Of a stretch of 64,000 nucleotides of DNA, positions 1 to 8,268 are shown piece after piece (positions within the stretch are counted from its first letter, which is position 1; every line of letters begins with the position of its first letter). The translations under genes and the position numbers were made by a program. The stretch comes from Formosimonas limnophila. GTDB taxonomy: Bacteria > Pseudomonadota > Gammaproteobacteria > Burkholderiales > Burkholderiaceae. The stretch covers positions 62,001 to 126,000 of the forward strand of contig NZ_BMZG01000001.1 in NCBI RefSeq assembly GCF_014652675.1, read 5' to 3'. The notes under the pieces were generated by a model. It had not been told where the DNA came from, searched no databases, and saw nothing but the letters and a program-made list of their open reading frames with translations.

Positions 1-9
1 ATATTTTAT

Positions 10-399
10 ATGAAAAAAGCGTCTCTTTTTTTATCGGGGTTTGTTTTGTTGCTGGCGACTGAATCGATAGCGTTTGCAGCTCCTACCAAAGCGACTGCAT
101 TAAAAGTTGTTTCTGGTAAAGAAGCTAATTATAAATGCAATAACGGCCAGTTTGCTACAGCAACTCATTATCGTTTATCCGATGGAAGCTTGGAGTTTAT
201 CAAGATCAAGTATAAAAATGAAAACTATACGTTACCTCGTTTGCTTTCAGCCAATGGTGAGCGTTATGGCGAACCGATGATGTTGATGAACAAAAAAATT
301 GAATGGTGGGAGCATCATGGTGAGGTGATTTTGACTGAAGATGTTAATGATGAAAAAGGAAAATCATTAACGTGTAAAGAACTTAATTCATCACAGTGA
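10..399 (+). CDS. periplasmic lysozyme inhibitor, PliC/MliC family
   Basis: The 129-residue product starts with a signal peptide (KK, a hydrophobic core, then an AFA-AP cleavage site near residue 23). The mature part has the MliC/PliC pattern: an early YKCNNG cysteine, a LPRLLSANGERY segment corresponding to the conserved SGxRY active loop, the aromatic EWWEHHGE stretch and a closing TCKE cysteine that probably forms a disulfide with the first. Family members bind and inhibit c-type lysozyme in the envelope. There is no lipobox, so the periplasmic PliC subtype is more likely than lipoprotein MliC. Only nine bases of upstream sequence are in the window, so its promoter is not visible. The function is inferred from motif similarity. 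Confidence 0.72.
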   Translation: MKKASLFLSGFVLLLATESIAFAAPTKATALKVVSGKEANYKCNNGQFATATHYRLSDGSLEFIKIKYKNENYTLPRLLSANGERYGEPMMLMNKKIEWWEHHGEVILTEDVNDEKGKSLTCKELNSSQ

Positions 400-621
400 T
401 ACGAATAACTTTCTAGTCAGCTCGGTGTATTTTTTTATCCTGATGATTTGTTTTAATATGACCATATGAGATATAGGATTTATGGTCTGTTAATACTATT
501 TTTTAACCTATTGATTTCAATAAGAAATATGGCGTTCTCCATCATAGGGACTTCATCCAATCTTTTATAAAACCATGTGGTTATAGGTTTGGTGTTAACA
601 CGCCTTAATCTATTTTAAAGC

Positions 622-650
622 TTGACTGTTTTACTCAACTTTAATACAAT
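622..650 (+). promoter_or_regulatory. sigma-70 promoter of the Mn-riboswitch transcript
   Basis: TTGACT (622-627) and TACAAT (645-650) are separated by 17 bases, close to the sigma-70 consensus. Transcription would begin near 657, at the 5' edge of the riboswitch. Nothing recognisable lies in the AT-rich stretch 400-621 upstream. Confidence 0.75.
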
Positions 651-657
651 CACTTCA

Positions 658-806
658 TTCTTTGGGGAGTAGCTCCTTCGTTGCACTGTCGTCATTACGA
701 AATGATTCATCATTTCCGGCATGCAAGGCGTTCACGGCTGTGAATGCAAGCAAGACCTTAGAACTGTTGGCCATCGGTGTGGTGGAGCGGTTCTGGGTCT
801 TTTTTT
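658..806 (+). promoter_or_regulatory. yybP-ykoY-type (manganese) riboswitch with transcription terminator
   Basis: The leader opens with TTTGGGGAGTAGC (661-673), the hallmark 5' element of the yybP-ykoY class, and carries the second conserved element as GCAAGACC (750-757). Between them lie sequences able to form the intervening helices, including TTCACGGCTGTGAA at 731-744. Members of this class sense Mn2+ and control TerC/Alx, MntP and UPF0016 exporters, and an Alx homologue lies downstream at 1529. The AGACC element is also the left arm of a terminator hairpin, so ligand binding and termination would be mutually exclusive, as expected of an 'on' switch. The assignment rests on the two motifs, their order and the genetic context. 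No covariance-model search was run. Confidence 0.78.
753..806 (+). terminator. riboswitch-controlled intrinsic terminator
   Basis: AGACC (753-757) and AGAAC (760-764) pair with GTTCT (790-794) and GGTCT (796-800), followed directly by a run of seven T. The left arm uses the conserved AGACC riboswitch element, so folding of the aptamer should block this hairpin. Confidence 0.75.
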
Positions 807-882
807 ATACCTATTACCACACTTTTGGTTGTTTTTTGAGATGTATGAGTTGGATTTTAATTAACTGAAAAGGCTGAATAAA

Positions 883-1440
883 ATGAGTGCTAAATTTTTG
901 ATTTCTGCGTTGGCGATGGTTTTCTTTACTAGTCAGGCATCCGCCAAAACGGTGGTTGTTAATCAAGTGATTTCTGAGCAAGAGGTTGTGGCTGCCCAAA
1001 ACAACTGGTGCAAGGCGCTGTTGGACATTGGCGGTGCTTATGAAAAAAATGGGCATGCTGCTGCCAAAGAGCTGGCTGCCCAAGTAATTGATGGTGCGTA
1101 TGGTTATCAATTAGGGGCTGTTTTGTTTAAGCCAACCTTAACCGTTAATCCTCAAACATTTAGAACCACGAGTGATGGTGCTTTGTCGTACTTTGTCGGT
1201 GGCGATTCTAACTTTCCGCAAGACACAGGATTTGCTTTAAAGGGGTGGAAAAAATGCGAAGTTGATAACGCCGCTATTTATTTGGAAGGTGACTCTGCTC
1301 TGACGATGGGTAAGGTGCACTTTGTAGGTAAAGACGGCAAAAAAACCACCGTTGATAAAACGTGGGGGTACGTCAAAGATGCTCAGGGTTCTTTGAGAAT
1401 AGTACTTCATCATTCCTCGCTTGAATATGCTGGCAAATAA
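883..1440 (+). CDS. periplasmic NTF2/SnoaL-like protein (family often labelled 'phosphoribosyl-AMP cyclohydrolase')
   Basis: The 185-residue product has a clear signal peptide (cleavage near ASA-KT, residue 21). It matches by eye a family of exported proteins with an early WCKALLDIG helix, VIDGAYGY, VLFKPTL, TFRTT, GALSYFVGGD, FALKGWKK and a C-terminal ending HHSSLEY. These are frequently annotated as phosphoribosyl-AMP cyclohydrolase, but the sequence has no HisI zinc or catalytic motifs and looks like a cystatin/NTF2-type fold. The gene is the first one after the Mn riboswitch, 77 bases past its terminator, and precedes alx by 88 bases. A role in metal homeostasis is therefore possible, but this is inference from position only. 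The ribosome binding site is weak. Confidence 0.65.
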   Translation: MSAKFLISALAMVFFTSQASAKTVVVNQVISEQEVVAAQNNWCKALLDIGGAYEKNGHAAAKELAAQVIDGAYGYQLGAVLFKPTLTVNPQTFRTTSDGALSYFVGGDSNFPQDTGFALKGWKKCEVDNAAIYLEGDSALTMGKVHFVGKDGKKTTVDKTWGYVKDAQGSLRIVLHHSSLEYAGK

Positions 1441-1528
1441 TTGGTTTGATGATTTCAAGCTAAACGGTGATGGCGGATGTCAAAGCTATCACCACATTTG
1501 AAAGCCCTATATACAAAGGAGAGTCGAT

Positions 1529-2536
1529 ATGGAAACGATTGGAACATGGTGGATGTGGACGGGATTTGCGGTCTTTGTCGTCGTCGCCATTGCGGTGGAT
1601 TTATTGGTCATGGAAAAACAGGGGGCACATAAAGTCACGATGAAAGAGGCGGCGTGGTGGAGTCTGCTTTGGTTTTCGCTCTCATTTGTCTTCGTCGCAT
1701 TGCTGTGGTGGTATTTAGACGGTAGTCAAGGACGTGAGGTGGCCAATACAGTGTCGATGCAGTTCATTACGGGTTATCTGGTGGAGAAAAGCCTGTCGGT
1801 GGACAATATTTTTGTCTTTTTGATGATTTTCACGTATTTCGCTGTGCCTGCAGAGTCGCAGAAACGTGCGTTAATTATCGGGATTATCGGTGCGATTGTC
1901 CTGCGGGCGATTTTGATTTTGGCTGGTGCGTGGTTGTTGGCTAAGTTTCACTGGCTGTTGTATGTATTTGGTGCGTTTTTGGTCATCACGGGTGCCAAAA
2001 TGTGGTTCGCAGCAGGTAAAGACCCTGACATCGAGATGAATCCTGTGCTGAGGCTTTTGAAAAAACGCATCAATATCACCACACAGTTTCACGGTGAGAA
2101 ACTCAGCACGATGATTAATGGGGTGAAATACTACACACCGCTGTTTGTCGTCTTGATTTTGATTGGCACGACCGATGTGATTTTTGCTGTGGACAGTATT
2201 CCTGCCATCTTTGCGATCACCAGTGACCCATTTATTGTGCTGACGGCGAATATCTTTGCGATTTTGGGCTTGCGTGCTTTGTATTTCTTATTGGCTGATT
2301 TGGCTGATCGTTTTCACTTGCTGCCTTATGGTTTGGCGTTGGTGTTGGTCTTTATCGGCGCAAAAATGCTCATGATTGATTTTTATAAAATCCCCATCGG
2401 TATTGCATTGACGGTGACAGCCTCTTTGATTGCCAGCTCTATGCTGATATCGGTGTGGAGTACGCGCAAAAAAGCCGATGAGCCTTCGCTGTGGCAAGAG
2501 CAAGTAGAAGACGAGAGCAAAGACAAAAACGCATAG
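1529..2536 (+). CDS. alx: TerC/Alx family integral membrane protein (probable Mn2+ exporter)
   Basis: The 335-residue protein has about nine hydrophobic segments and the two TerC family signatures with membrane-embedded acidic residues: GYLVEKSLSVDNIFVF (about residues 85-100) and GTTDVIFAVDSIPAIFAIT (about 214-232). Length and motif order fit Alx (YgjT) of Escherichia coli, which is controlled by a yybP-ykoY Mn2+ riboswitch and acts in manganese efflux. Such a riboswitch sits upstream here at 658-806. The start is supported by AAGGAGAG seven bases before the ATG. The hydrophilic C-terminus, rich in Lys, Glu and Asp, is typical. The DUF2062 gene follows after seven bases, so the two are almost certainly co-transcribed. 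Confidence 0.88.
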   Translation: METIGTWWMWTGFAVFVVVAIAVDLLVMEKQGAHKVTMKEAAWWSLLWFSLSFVFVALLWWYLDGSQGREVANTVSMQFITGYLVEKSLSVDNIFVFLMIFTYFAVPAESQKRALIIGIIGAIVLRAILILAGAWLLAKFHWLLYVFGAFLVITGAKMWFAAGKDPDIEMNPVLRLLKKRINITTQFHGEKLSTMINGVKYYTPLFVVLILIGTTDVIFAVDSIPAIFAITSDPFIVLTANIFAILGLRALYFLLADLADRFHLLPYGLALVLVFIGAKMLMIDFYKIPIGIALTVTASLIASSMLISVWSTRKKADEPSLWQEQVEDESKDKNA

Positions 2537-2543
2537 GAGTCTC

Positions 2544-3077
2544 ATGAATATCCGACGTTGGTTTCGAAGCTTAGAGCCGAAAGCTATGACGTTGTTGAAC
2601 GGGCCTTTGGGGGCTAAAATTCGCCCATGGGTTGATCAGCATGATGTGCTTAGTTTTAGCAGGCATCCGCTGGCCAAAGGGCTTGCTTTTGGTCTATTGT
2701 GCGGCCTTTTGCCACTTGGCCCCATTCAAATGGCGGCGACAGTTCTCATGTGCATCAAGTGGCGGGGCAATGCCTTGGTCGGCGTCATCGCGACTTTATA
2801 CAGCAATGCCTTGACGATTGTGCCTTTGTACATGTTGGCTTTTCAAATGGGGCGTTGGGTGGTGCCTGGCGACCATCCCATGCCCGATATGAGTGCGTTG
2901 ACACAGTCACAAGGCTGGCTCAGTGGTGTTTGGGACTGGCTGATGGCTTTGGGTTGGCCATTGTTGGTTGGTATTCCCGTTTTGGGTATTTTTCTCGCGG
3001 TGCTCGGTTATGTGCTGGTTCAGGTGGTTTGGCTGTTGCCTGTTTATCTTCGAGCTCGGCGCATGCAAAAGCCATAA
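2544..3077 (+). CDS. DUF2062 domain membrane protein
   Basis: The 177-residue product has an N-terminal soluble stretch, then hydrophobic segments at roughly 50-70, 75-105 and 130-165. The pattern HPLAKGLAFGLLCGLLPLGPIQ followed by NALTIVPLY is the DUF2062 signature, read here in two parts. The molecular function of the family is unknown. It starts seven bases after alx with a good AGGAG site, so it should be under the same riboswitch unless an internal promoter exists. The arginine-rich C-terminus probably faces the cytoplasm. Confidence 0.75.
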   Translation: MNIRRWFRSLEPKAMTLLNGPLGAKIRPWVDQHDVLSFSRHPLAKGLAFGLLCGLLPLGPIQMAATVLMCIKWRGNALVGVIATLYSNALTIVPLYMLAFQMGRWVVPGDHPMPDMSALTQSQGWLSGVWDWLMALGWPLLVGIPVLGIFLAVLGYVLVQVVWLLPVYLRARRMQKP

Positions 3078-3216
3078 GCAGACACGTCAGTTCGAGTTGG
3101 GACAGTTTCTTAAATCATCTGATTCAATGATTTTTGGTTTTGTGTCTCGGCTCTCTCCCAATTGCTCTTTTTATCGCGAGCGCAATAACCAATGCGACGC
3201 AACACAAAAACCAGTA

Positions 3217-3249
3217 AAATAGCGGTCAATCGTTTGACCGCTATTTTTA
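3217..3249 (+). terminator. intrinsic terminator after the alx operon
   Basis: AATAGCGGTCAA (3218-3229) pairs perfectly with TTGACCGCTATT (3234-3245) across a short loop and is followed by T-rich sequence. It closes the alx/DUF2062 unit before frr. Confidence 0.8.
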
Positions 3250-3305
3250 TACAGGTTTTATGCAGGCAAAACATCGTCCCCGTTTAATTCATCAAGGAGT
3301 TTCAT

Positions 3306-3866
3306 ATGCCTTTGGCAGAGATTAAGACCAATGTTCAGCAAAAAATGACCGCTTCAATTGACGCGCTCAAAAATAATTTGACCAAAATCCGCACAGGTCG
3401 TGCGCATCCGAGTTTGCTTGACCATGTTCACGTGGATTACTATGGCACGGCAACACAACTGTCACAAGTGGCGAATTTGACCTTGATTGACGCGCGTACC
3501 ATCGGTGTTCAGCCATGGGAAAAAAATATGATTGCGGTGGTCGAGAAAGCCATTCGTGAAGCCGATTTGGGTCTCAACCCAGCCACTCAAGGCGATATGG
3601 TTCGCGTGCCAATGCCCGCACTGACAGAGGAGCGCCGCAAAGAAATGGTCAAATTGACCAAAGTTGAGGGCGAAGCGGCCAAAGTGGCGATTCGCAACCA
3701 CCGTCGTGATGCCAATGAACAGTTGAAAAAACTACTCAAGGACAAAGAAATCACCGAGGATGATGACCGTCGCACCCAAGACGAAGTGCAAAAAACCACG
3801 GATAAATTCATTGCTGATATTGATAAACTATTGGCACAAAAAGAAGAAGAAATTTTAAAAGTTTAA
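3306..3866 (+). CDS. frr: ribosome recycling factor
   Basis: The 186-residue length and sequence are those of RRF. It has the three-helix bundle with [19 protein letters not shown] near residues 30-50 and the charged [12 protein letters not shown] segment near 140. RRF works with EF-G to split post-termination ribosomes in the cytoplasm. AAGGAG lies eight bases before the ATG. In many proteobacteria the order is tsf-pyrH-frr-uppS-cdsA. Here frr is preceded and followed by terminators, and tsf and pyrH are not immediately upstream. Confidence 0.97.
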   Translation: MPLAEIKTNVQQKMTASIDALKNNLTKIRTGRAHPSLLDHVHVDYYGTATQLSQVANLTLIDARTIGVQPWEKNMIAVVEKAIREADLGLNPATQGDMVRVPMPALTEERRKEMVKLTKVEGEAAKVAIRNHRRDANEQLKKLLKDKEITEDDDRRTQDEVQKTTDKFIADIDKLLAQKEEEILKV

Positions 3867-3927
3867 GCGCGTTCTACACAGTGACTTCACGTGTGAAACA
3901 CACAAAGCCATTACGATGTGCCAACGA

Positions 3928-3959
3928 AGCGGGTCAAAGCTGTCTGACCTGCTTTTTTT
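3928..3959 (+). terminator. intrinsic terminator between frr and uppS
   Basis: AGCGGGTCA (3928-3936) pairs with TGACCTGCT (3945-3953), with one G-T wobble, and is followed by seven T. It lies only 26 bases before the uppS start. Confidence 0.72.
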
Positions 3960-3984
3960 CTAACGTCGTGTAGAGGTATAAACC

Positions 3985-4761
3985 ATGAGTGAGACCATCA
4001 GCAGTACCCAAGCCATTCCTGTTGTCAGTACAGTGCCTAAGCACATTGCCATCATCATGGATGGCAATGGTCGTTGGGCGACCAATCGTGGTCTGCCACG
4101 TGTGTGGGGGCACAAAAAAGGCGTGCAATCGGTGCGCGATGTTGTGCGTGCTTGCGTGGAAATTGGTGTCGAAAACCTGACGCTATTTGCATTTAGCTCC
4201 GAGAATTGGCGCCGCCCTCCGACGGAGGTGTCGTTTTTGATGAAGCTGTTTATGCGCAGTTTGCGTCGTGAGATTAAGTCTTTGGCCGAAAATGGCATTC
4301 GCTTGCGGGTTATTGGTGCGCTGGAGGCATTTGATCCCACCATTCAAGGCTTGATTGCTGAGGCGCACGAAAAAACACGGGATGGTCGTGTGTTGACTTT
4401 GACCATTTCGGCGAATTATGGTGGGCGTTGGGATATTCTGAATGCCATGAATGATTTGTTGACTGCGCGGGCGGCCGCTGGTGTACCTCAGAATACGCCT
4501 GTTTCAGAAGATGACTTGAAAACATATTTGCAGCTGTCTGATTTACCTGAGCCAGATTTATTCATTCGCACGGGTGGTGAGGCGCGGGTCTCGAATTTCT
4601 TGCTGTGGCAGTTGGCTTATACTGAACTGTTTTTCACACCGACGTACTGGCCTGATTTTAATAAAGAAGCGTTTTTGGAGGCGATTTCGTCTTATCAAAC
4701 GCGTGAACGGCGTTTTGGTCGTACCAGCGCTCAGTTGGTTGAACAAAAAAATGCCTCATAA
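3985..4761 (+). CDS. uppS: isoprenyl (di-trans,poly-cis-undecaprenyl) diphosphate synthase
   Basis: The 258-residue cis-prenyltransferase makes undecaprenyl diphosphate, the lipid carrier for peptidoglycan and O-antigen. The catalytic motif HIAIIMDGNGRWA is at residues 20-32, with Asp26 the pyrophosphate-binding residue. FAFSSENW near 70 and the C-terminal LFIRTGGEARVSNFLLWQ complete the family pattern. A GAGG site precedes the ATG at 3985. cdsA starts 14 bases after its stop, so the two are probably one transcript. Confidence 0.96.
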   Translation: MSETISSTQAIPVVSTVPKHIAIIMDGNGRWATNRGLPRVWGHKKGVQSVRDVVRACVEIGVENLTLFAFSSENWRRPPTEVSFLMKLFMRSLRREIKSLAENGIRLRVIGALEAFDPTIQGLIAEAHEKTRDGRVLTLTISANYGGRWDILNAMNDLLTARAAAGVPQNTPVSEDDLKTYLQLSDLPEPDLFIRTGGEARVSNFLLWQLAYTELFFTPTYWPDFNKEAFLEAISSYQTRERRFGRTSAQLVEQKNAS

Positions 4762-4775
4762 AAAAGGATTTCCCC

Positions 4776-5633
4776 ATGGTTAAAACGCGTGTCATCACAG
4801 CACTGATGATGCTGTCGGTGGTTGCTGGCTTGGTTTTTTTTGCCAATTTTTATGTTTGGTTGGCAGCGGCCAGTGTCATGCTGGCTTGGGCTGCGGTTGA
4901 GTGGGCCAATTTAGCAAAATTCTCAAAATTGGCAAAGGCTGCTTATGCGTTTTTGCTCCCCGCTTCGTTGGGTGGTGGTTATGCACTGTTTCTGCACAAT
5001 ACACCAGAGTTGATGGGGTTCTGGGTGCTTGCGGCAGTGGGGTTTTGGTTGTTGATTGTACCGCTGTGGTTGTATTACGGTTGGCGGGTCACATCGAAGC
5101 CTGTTTTGGCGGTGGTGGGCGCATTGATTTTGTTGGCCACAGGTTGGTCCTTGTTGTTGGTTCGCCCTACGGCTGAGCAAGCTTGGGTGTTGCTTGGTTT
5201 GCTCATGGTGATTTGGGTGGCTGATTCGGTGGCCTTTTTTGCAGGGCGCGCATTTGGTAAACACAAGCTCGCACCATCCATTAGCCCTGGTAAAACCATT
5301 GAAGGTGCGGTAGGGGCATGGCTTGGTGTGGCGGTGTATTTGGGTTTTGTGACATTTGGGTTGACTTGGCTGAGTCAGTCATTTGCCTTTTTTGAAAACT
5401 GGCATGGCTTGCCGATTGCATTGTCGATACCGAAGTTATTGCTATTGGCCTTTATTCTGACTTATGTCAGTATTTTGGGCGATTTGTTTGAGTCGTGGTT
5501 GAAGCGTTGTGCGGGCGTCAAAGACAGTGGCCATGCGTTGCCGGGTCATGGTGGGATTTTGGATCGGATTGATGCGATTTTATCAACACTCCCCGTACAG
5601 TTGGTTTTGTTTAGATTGATGGCTGGTTTTTGA
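4776..5633 (+). CDS. cdsA: phosphatidate cytidylyltransferase (CDP-diglyceride synthase)
   Basis: The 285-residue multi-spanning protein forms CDP-diacylglycerol from phosphatidate and CTP at the inner membrane, feeding phospholipid synthesis. The CdsA signature is near the C-terminus, with LFESWLKRCAGVKDSG and then LPGHGGILDRIDA (about residues 230-263), where the Asp residues bind Mg2+. SPGKTIEG near 170 is also conserved. It has an AAGGA ribosome binding site, and its TGA stop overlaps the dxr ATG by one base. Confidence 0.95.
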   Translation: MVKTRVITALMMLSVVAGLVFFANFYVWLAAASVMLAWAAVEWANLAKFSKLAKAAYAFLLPASLGGGYALFLHNTPELMGFWVLAAVGFWLLIVPLWLYYGWRVTSKPVLAVVGALILLATGWSLLLVRPTAEQAWVLLGLLMVIWVADSVAFFAGRAFGKHKLAPSISPGKTIEGAVGAWLGVAVYLGFVTFGLTWLSQSFAFFENWHGLPIALSIPKLLLLAFILTYVSILGDLFESWLKRCAGVKDSGHALPGHGGILDRIDAILSTLPVQLVLFRLMAGF

Positions 5634-6799
5634 TGCAAACGTTGACAATTTTGGGGGCGACGGGGTCAATTGGTCGCAGTACGTTGGATGTGGTGGCGCG
5701 CCATCCTGAGCGTTTTCGGGTATTTGCTTTGAGTGGTGGTGCACAGTTTGAGTTGTTGGCGCAGCAGTGTGCTGTTTTTGTCCCTGAGTATGCTGTGGTG
5801 CTTGATGAGTCAGTGGCTGTCCAGTTACGGGCTCTCTTAACCTCAATTCACTGTGCGACACAGGTGCTGGTCGGTGTGCAGGCGCTGTGCGACGTTGCCA
5901 GTGATTCGTCGGTGACTACGGTGATGTCGGCGATTGTCGGTGCGGCGGGATTGCTGCCGACGATGGCGGCGGCAAAAGCAGGTAAGCGGGTATTGTTGGC
6001 CAATAAAGAGTCTTTGGTCATGGCTGGTGCTTTGATGACTGCTGCTGTGCGTGAGGGCGGGGCGACGCTTTTACCGATTGACAGTGAGCACAATGCCTTA
6101 TTTCAGTGCATGCCTGAGCCGCATGATTCTAAAAGTATTGCCAGTTTGACCTTGACCGCATCGGGTGGGCCCTTTTTGCACACCCCTGTTGCAGAATTAA
6201 AAAATATCACGCCCGATGAGGCTTGTGCGCATCCACGCTGGAGCATGGGACGCAAGATTTCGGTGGACTCGGCGACGATGATGAATAAAGGGCTGGAGGT
6301 CATCGAGGCGTTCTGGTTGTTCGGTATTTCAGCCGCTCAAATCAATGTGGTCATTCATCCACAATCCATCATACATTCATTGGTAAACTACGTTGATGGC
6401 AGCAGTCTCGCGCAGTTGGGACATGCGGATATGCGTGTGCCGATTGCGCATGCATTGGCCTATCCTGAACGGATTCATTCTGGCGTGGGTTTGCTGGACT
6501 TGGCAACACAAGGCAAATTAGAGTTTTTTGCCCCTGATTTGGAAAAATTCGTTTGCTTGCGGTTAGCGTTTGATGCTTTGAATGCGGGGGGCGCAGCACC
6601 GATAGTGCTCAATGCGGCCAATGAATGCAGCGTGGCGGCTTTCCTTGATGGATGCATTGGCTTTTTGGATATTGATAGAATCAACGAATTGGCACTCAAC
6701 ACCGTTCATCCTGCGATACCTGTGAATTTGGACGATGTTTTGGCGGTTGATGCACAGACTCGTCGCTGGGCGAGTCAAATAATAATGGACATGGCATGA
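5633..6799 (+). CDS. dxr: 1-deoxy-D-xylulose 5-phosphate reductoisomerase
   Basis: This enzyme is the committed step of the MEP isoprenoid pathway, converting DXP to MEP with NADPH. The 388-residue protein has the N-terminal GATGSIGRSTLDVV nucleotide-binding motif, LANKESLV, ASGGPF and the HPRWSMGRKISVDSATMMNK active-site stretch. The ATG at 5633 overlaps the cdsA stop (TGATG). A TTG just before it, at 5630, could also serve but is less likely. It shares an ATGA overlap with rseP, consistent with translational coupling. The pathway supplies the precursor used by UppS. Confidence 0.96.
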   Translation: MQTLTILGATGSIGRSTLDVVARHPERFRVFALSGGAQFELLAQQCAVFVPEYAVVLDESVAVQLRALLTSIHCATQVLVGVQALCDVASDSSVTTVMSAIVGAAGLLPTMAAAKAGKRVLLANKESLVMAGALMTAAVREGGATLLPIDSEHNALFQCMPEPHDSKSIASLTLTASGGPFLHTPVAELKNITPDEACAHPRWSMGRKISVDSATMMNKGLEVIEAFWLFGISAAQINVVIHPQSIIHSLVNYVDGSSLAQLGHADMRVPIAHALAYPERIHSGVGLLDLATQGKLEFFAPDLEKFVCLRLAFDALNAGGAAPIVLNAANECSVAAFLDGCIGFLDIDRINELALNTVHPAIPVNLDDVLAVDAQTRRWASQIIMDMA

Positions 6800-8151
6800 C
6801 AAACGTATGGGCTTTTTTGGTGGCGATTTTGGTTTTGGTCACCATCCACGAATGGGGACACTATTGGGTGGCCAAACGGTGCGGGGTTGAGATTGAGAAA
6901 TTCTCAATCGGCTTTGGCAAACCCTTGTTTTCTTGGACGAACAAAGTAGGTACTGTTTTTTGCATCGCCGCTATACCACTGGGCGGTTATGTCAAAATGA
7001 AAGGCGAGTACGCTATCGCCACTGACGAAAATCAAATGTCACAAGGCAAGGGCAGCTTTGCCTCAAAAACTGTGTGGCAGCGTATGGCGATTGTTGCAGC
7101 GGGACCTGTGATTAATTTGTTGTTTGCTTTGTTGATTTTTATGGGTTTGGGTTACGGCGACACGTACGTCACCCCGACCCAAGTTCAAGCGCCTGCAGCT
7201 CAAACGTTGGCAGCAGGACTGGGTTTGCAGACAGGTGATACGATTATTCGCGTGAATGGTAGAGAGGCGAACGATTGGTCTGTGGTTAATCGAGGTGTTC
7301 TTGATGCGGTGTTTGAGCGTGAAAATTTGGTATTGCATTGGCGTAATGCTGCTGGTGTTGAGCACAGCGCGGAGCTACCAACAGCGAGCTTAAATATAGA
7401 AGAGAAAGGCTGGAATGATAAAATTGGTCTCACGCCAAAAGTTGTGCCGCTGAATGTAGGTAGGGTTGTTGACTCTTCAGGGGCGGCGGCTCAAGCAGGA
7501 CTGCAGCAGCACGATGTCATCGTTTCGGTTAATGGGCAAAGCATTGATGGGAGAGAGGCTTTCATTAAAATCATACAGGCGAGTGCAGGGCAATCCCTAA
7601 ATGTCAGTGTGATTCGTGATCAACAGACGTTGAGTTTAAATCTCACTCCTGTCTTAAAAGGGCGCCCCATTGTCGAAAATGGCGAAGTGGTAACCAAAGT
7701 CGTTGGCACGATTGGCGCGGAGCTGCTCACTACACAGGTCAAAGTTGTTCATGTCGGTATTTTAGAAGCTATTCCACGTGGCTTCAATATGACCTATGAT
7801 GCGATTGCTCTCACAGTTAAAGGGTTATATAAAATCGCCACAGGTCAACTCAGCCTCAAAAATATTGGCGGCCCAGTCAGCATTGCTCAAGTGATGGGTG
7901 AGGGGGCTAAGTCAAGTGTGACTGACTTTGTGAGCAGACTCGCTTGGCTATCCATCAGTCTCGGAGTATTAAATTTATTGCCCATCCCCATGTTGGACGG
8001 TGGGCATTTGATGTACTATGTTGTCGAGTTGATCAAAGGCAGTCCTGTGTCAGAACGTGCGTTGGCGCTTGGTCAAACTGTTGGAATGGCCTTTTTGATG
8101 ATGTTTATGGGAATTGCTTTTTATAATGACTTCATGCGCTTATTCGGTTAG
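6796..8151 (+). CDS. rseP: site-2 intramembrane zinc metalloprotease RseP
   Basis: The 451-residue inner-membrane protease has HEWGH at residues 18-22 (zinc ligands and catalytic Glu), two PDZ-like domains at about 120-290, and the third zinc ligand in PIPMLDGGHL near residue 397. RseP cleaves anti-sigma factors such as RseA and removes signal-peptide remnants. Its position directly before bamA and skp is the standard proteobacterial arrangement and links it to envelope stress control. The start overlaps dxr by four bases (ATGA). Confidence 0.96.
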   Translation: MTNVWAFLVAILVLVTIHEWGHYWVAKRCGVEIEKFSIGFGKPLFSWTNKVGTVFCIAAIPLGGYVKMKGEYAIATDENQMSQGKGSFASKTVWQRMAIVAAGPVINLLFALLIFMGLGYGDTYVTPTQVQAPAAQTLAAGLGLQTGDTIIRVNGREANDWSVVNRGVLDAVFERENLVLHWRNAAGVEHSAELPTASLNIEEKGWNDKIGLTPKVVPLNVGRVVDSSGAAAQAGLQQHDVIVSVNGQSIDGREAFIKIIQASAGQSLNVSVIRDQQTLSLNLTPVLKGRPIVENGEVVTKVVGTIGAELLTTQVKVVHVGILEAIPRGFNMTYDAIALTVKGLYKIATGQLSLKNIGGPVSIAQVMGEGAKSSVTDFVSRLAWLSISLGVLNLLPIPMLDGGHLMYYVVELIKGSPVSERALALGQTVGMAFLMMFMGIAFYNDFMRLFG

Positions 8152-8268
8152 AATTGCGCGATAATTCGTGAGTCGAACCAGTTGAAGACTTAAAAAACCT
8201 TATAAGACAATGGGTTATGGTTGTTAAGTCTGAGTCTGTAAGTGCTTTTTTAGAGAAATAGGAAAACT

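Noticed and set aside
662-868. 68-codon plus-strand ORF over the leader
   Set aside because: It starts inside the riboswitch and reads through the terminator. The structured RNA explains this region better, and the protein has no family-like features.
814-1110. 98-codon minus-strand ORF
   Set aside because: It lies antisense to the signal-peptide gene at 883 and has no motif.
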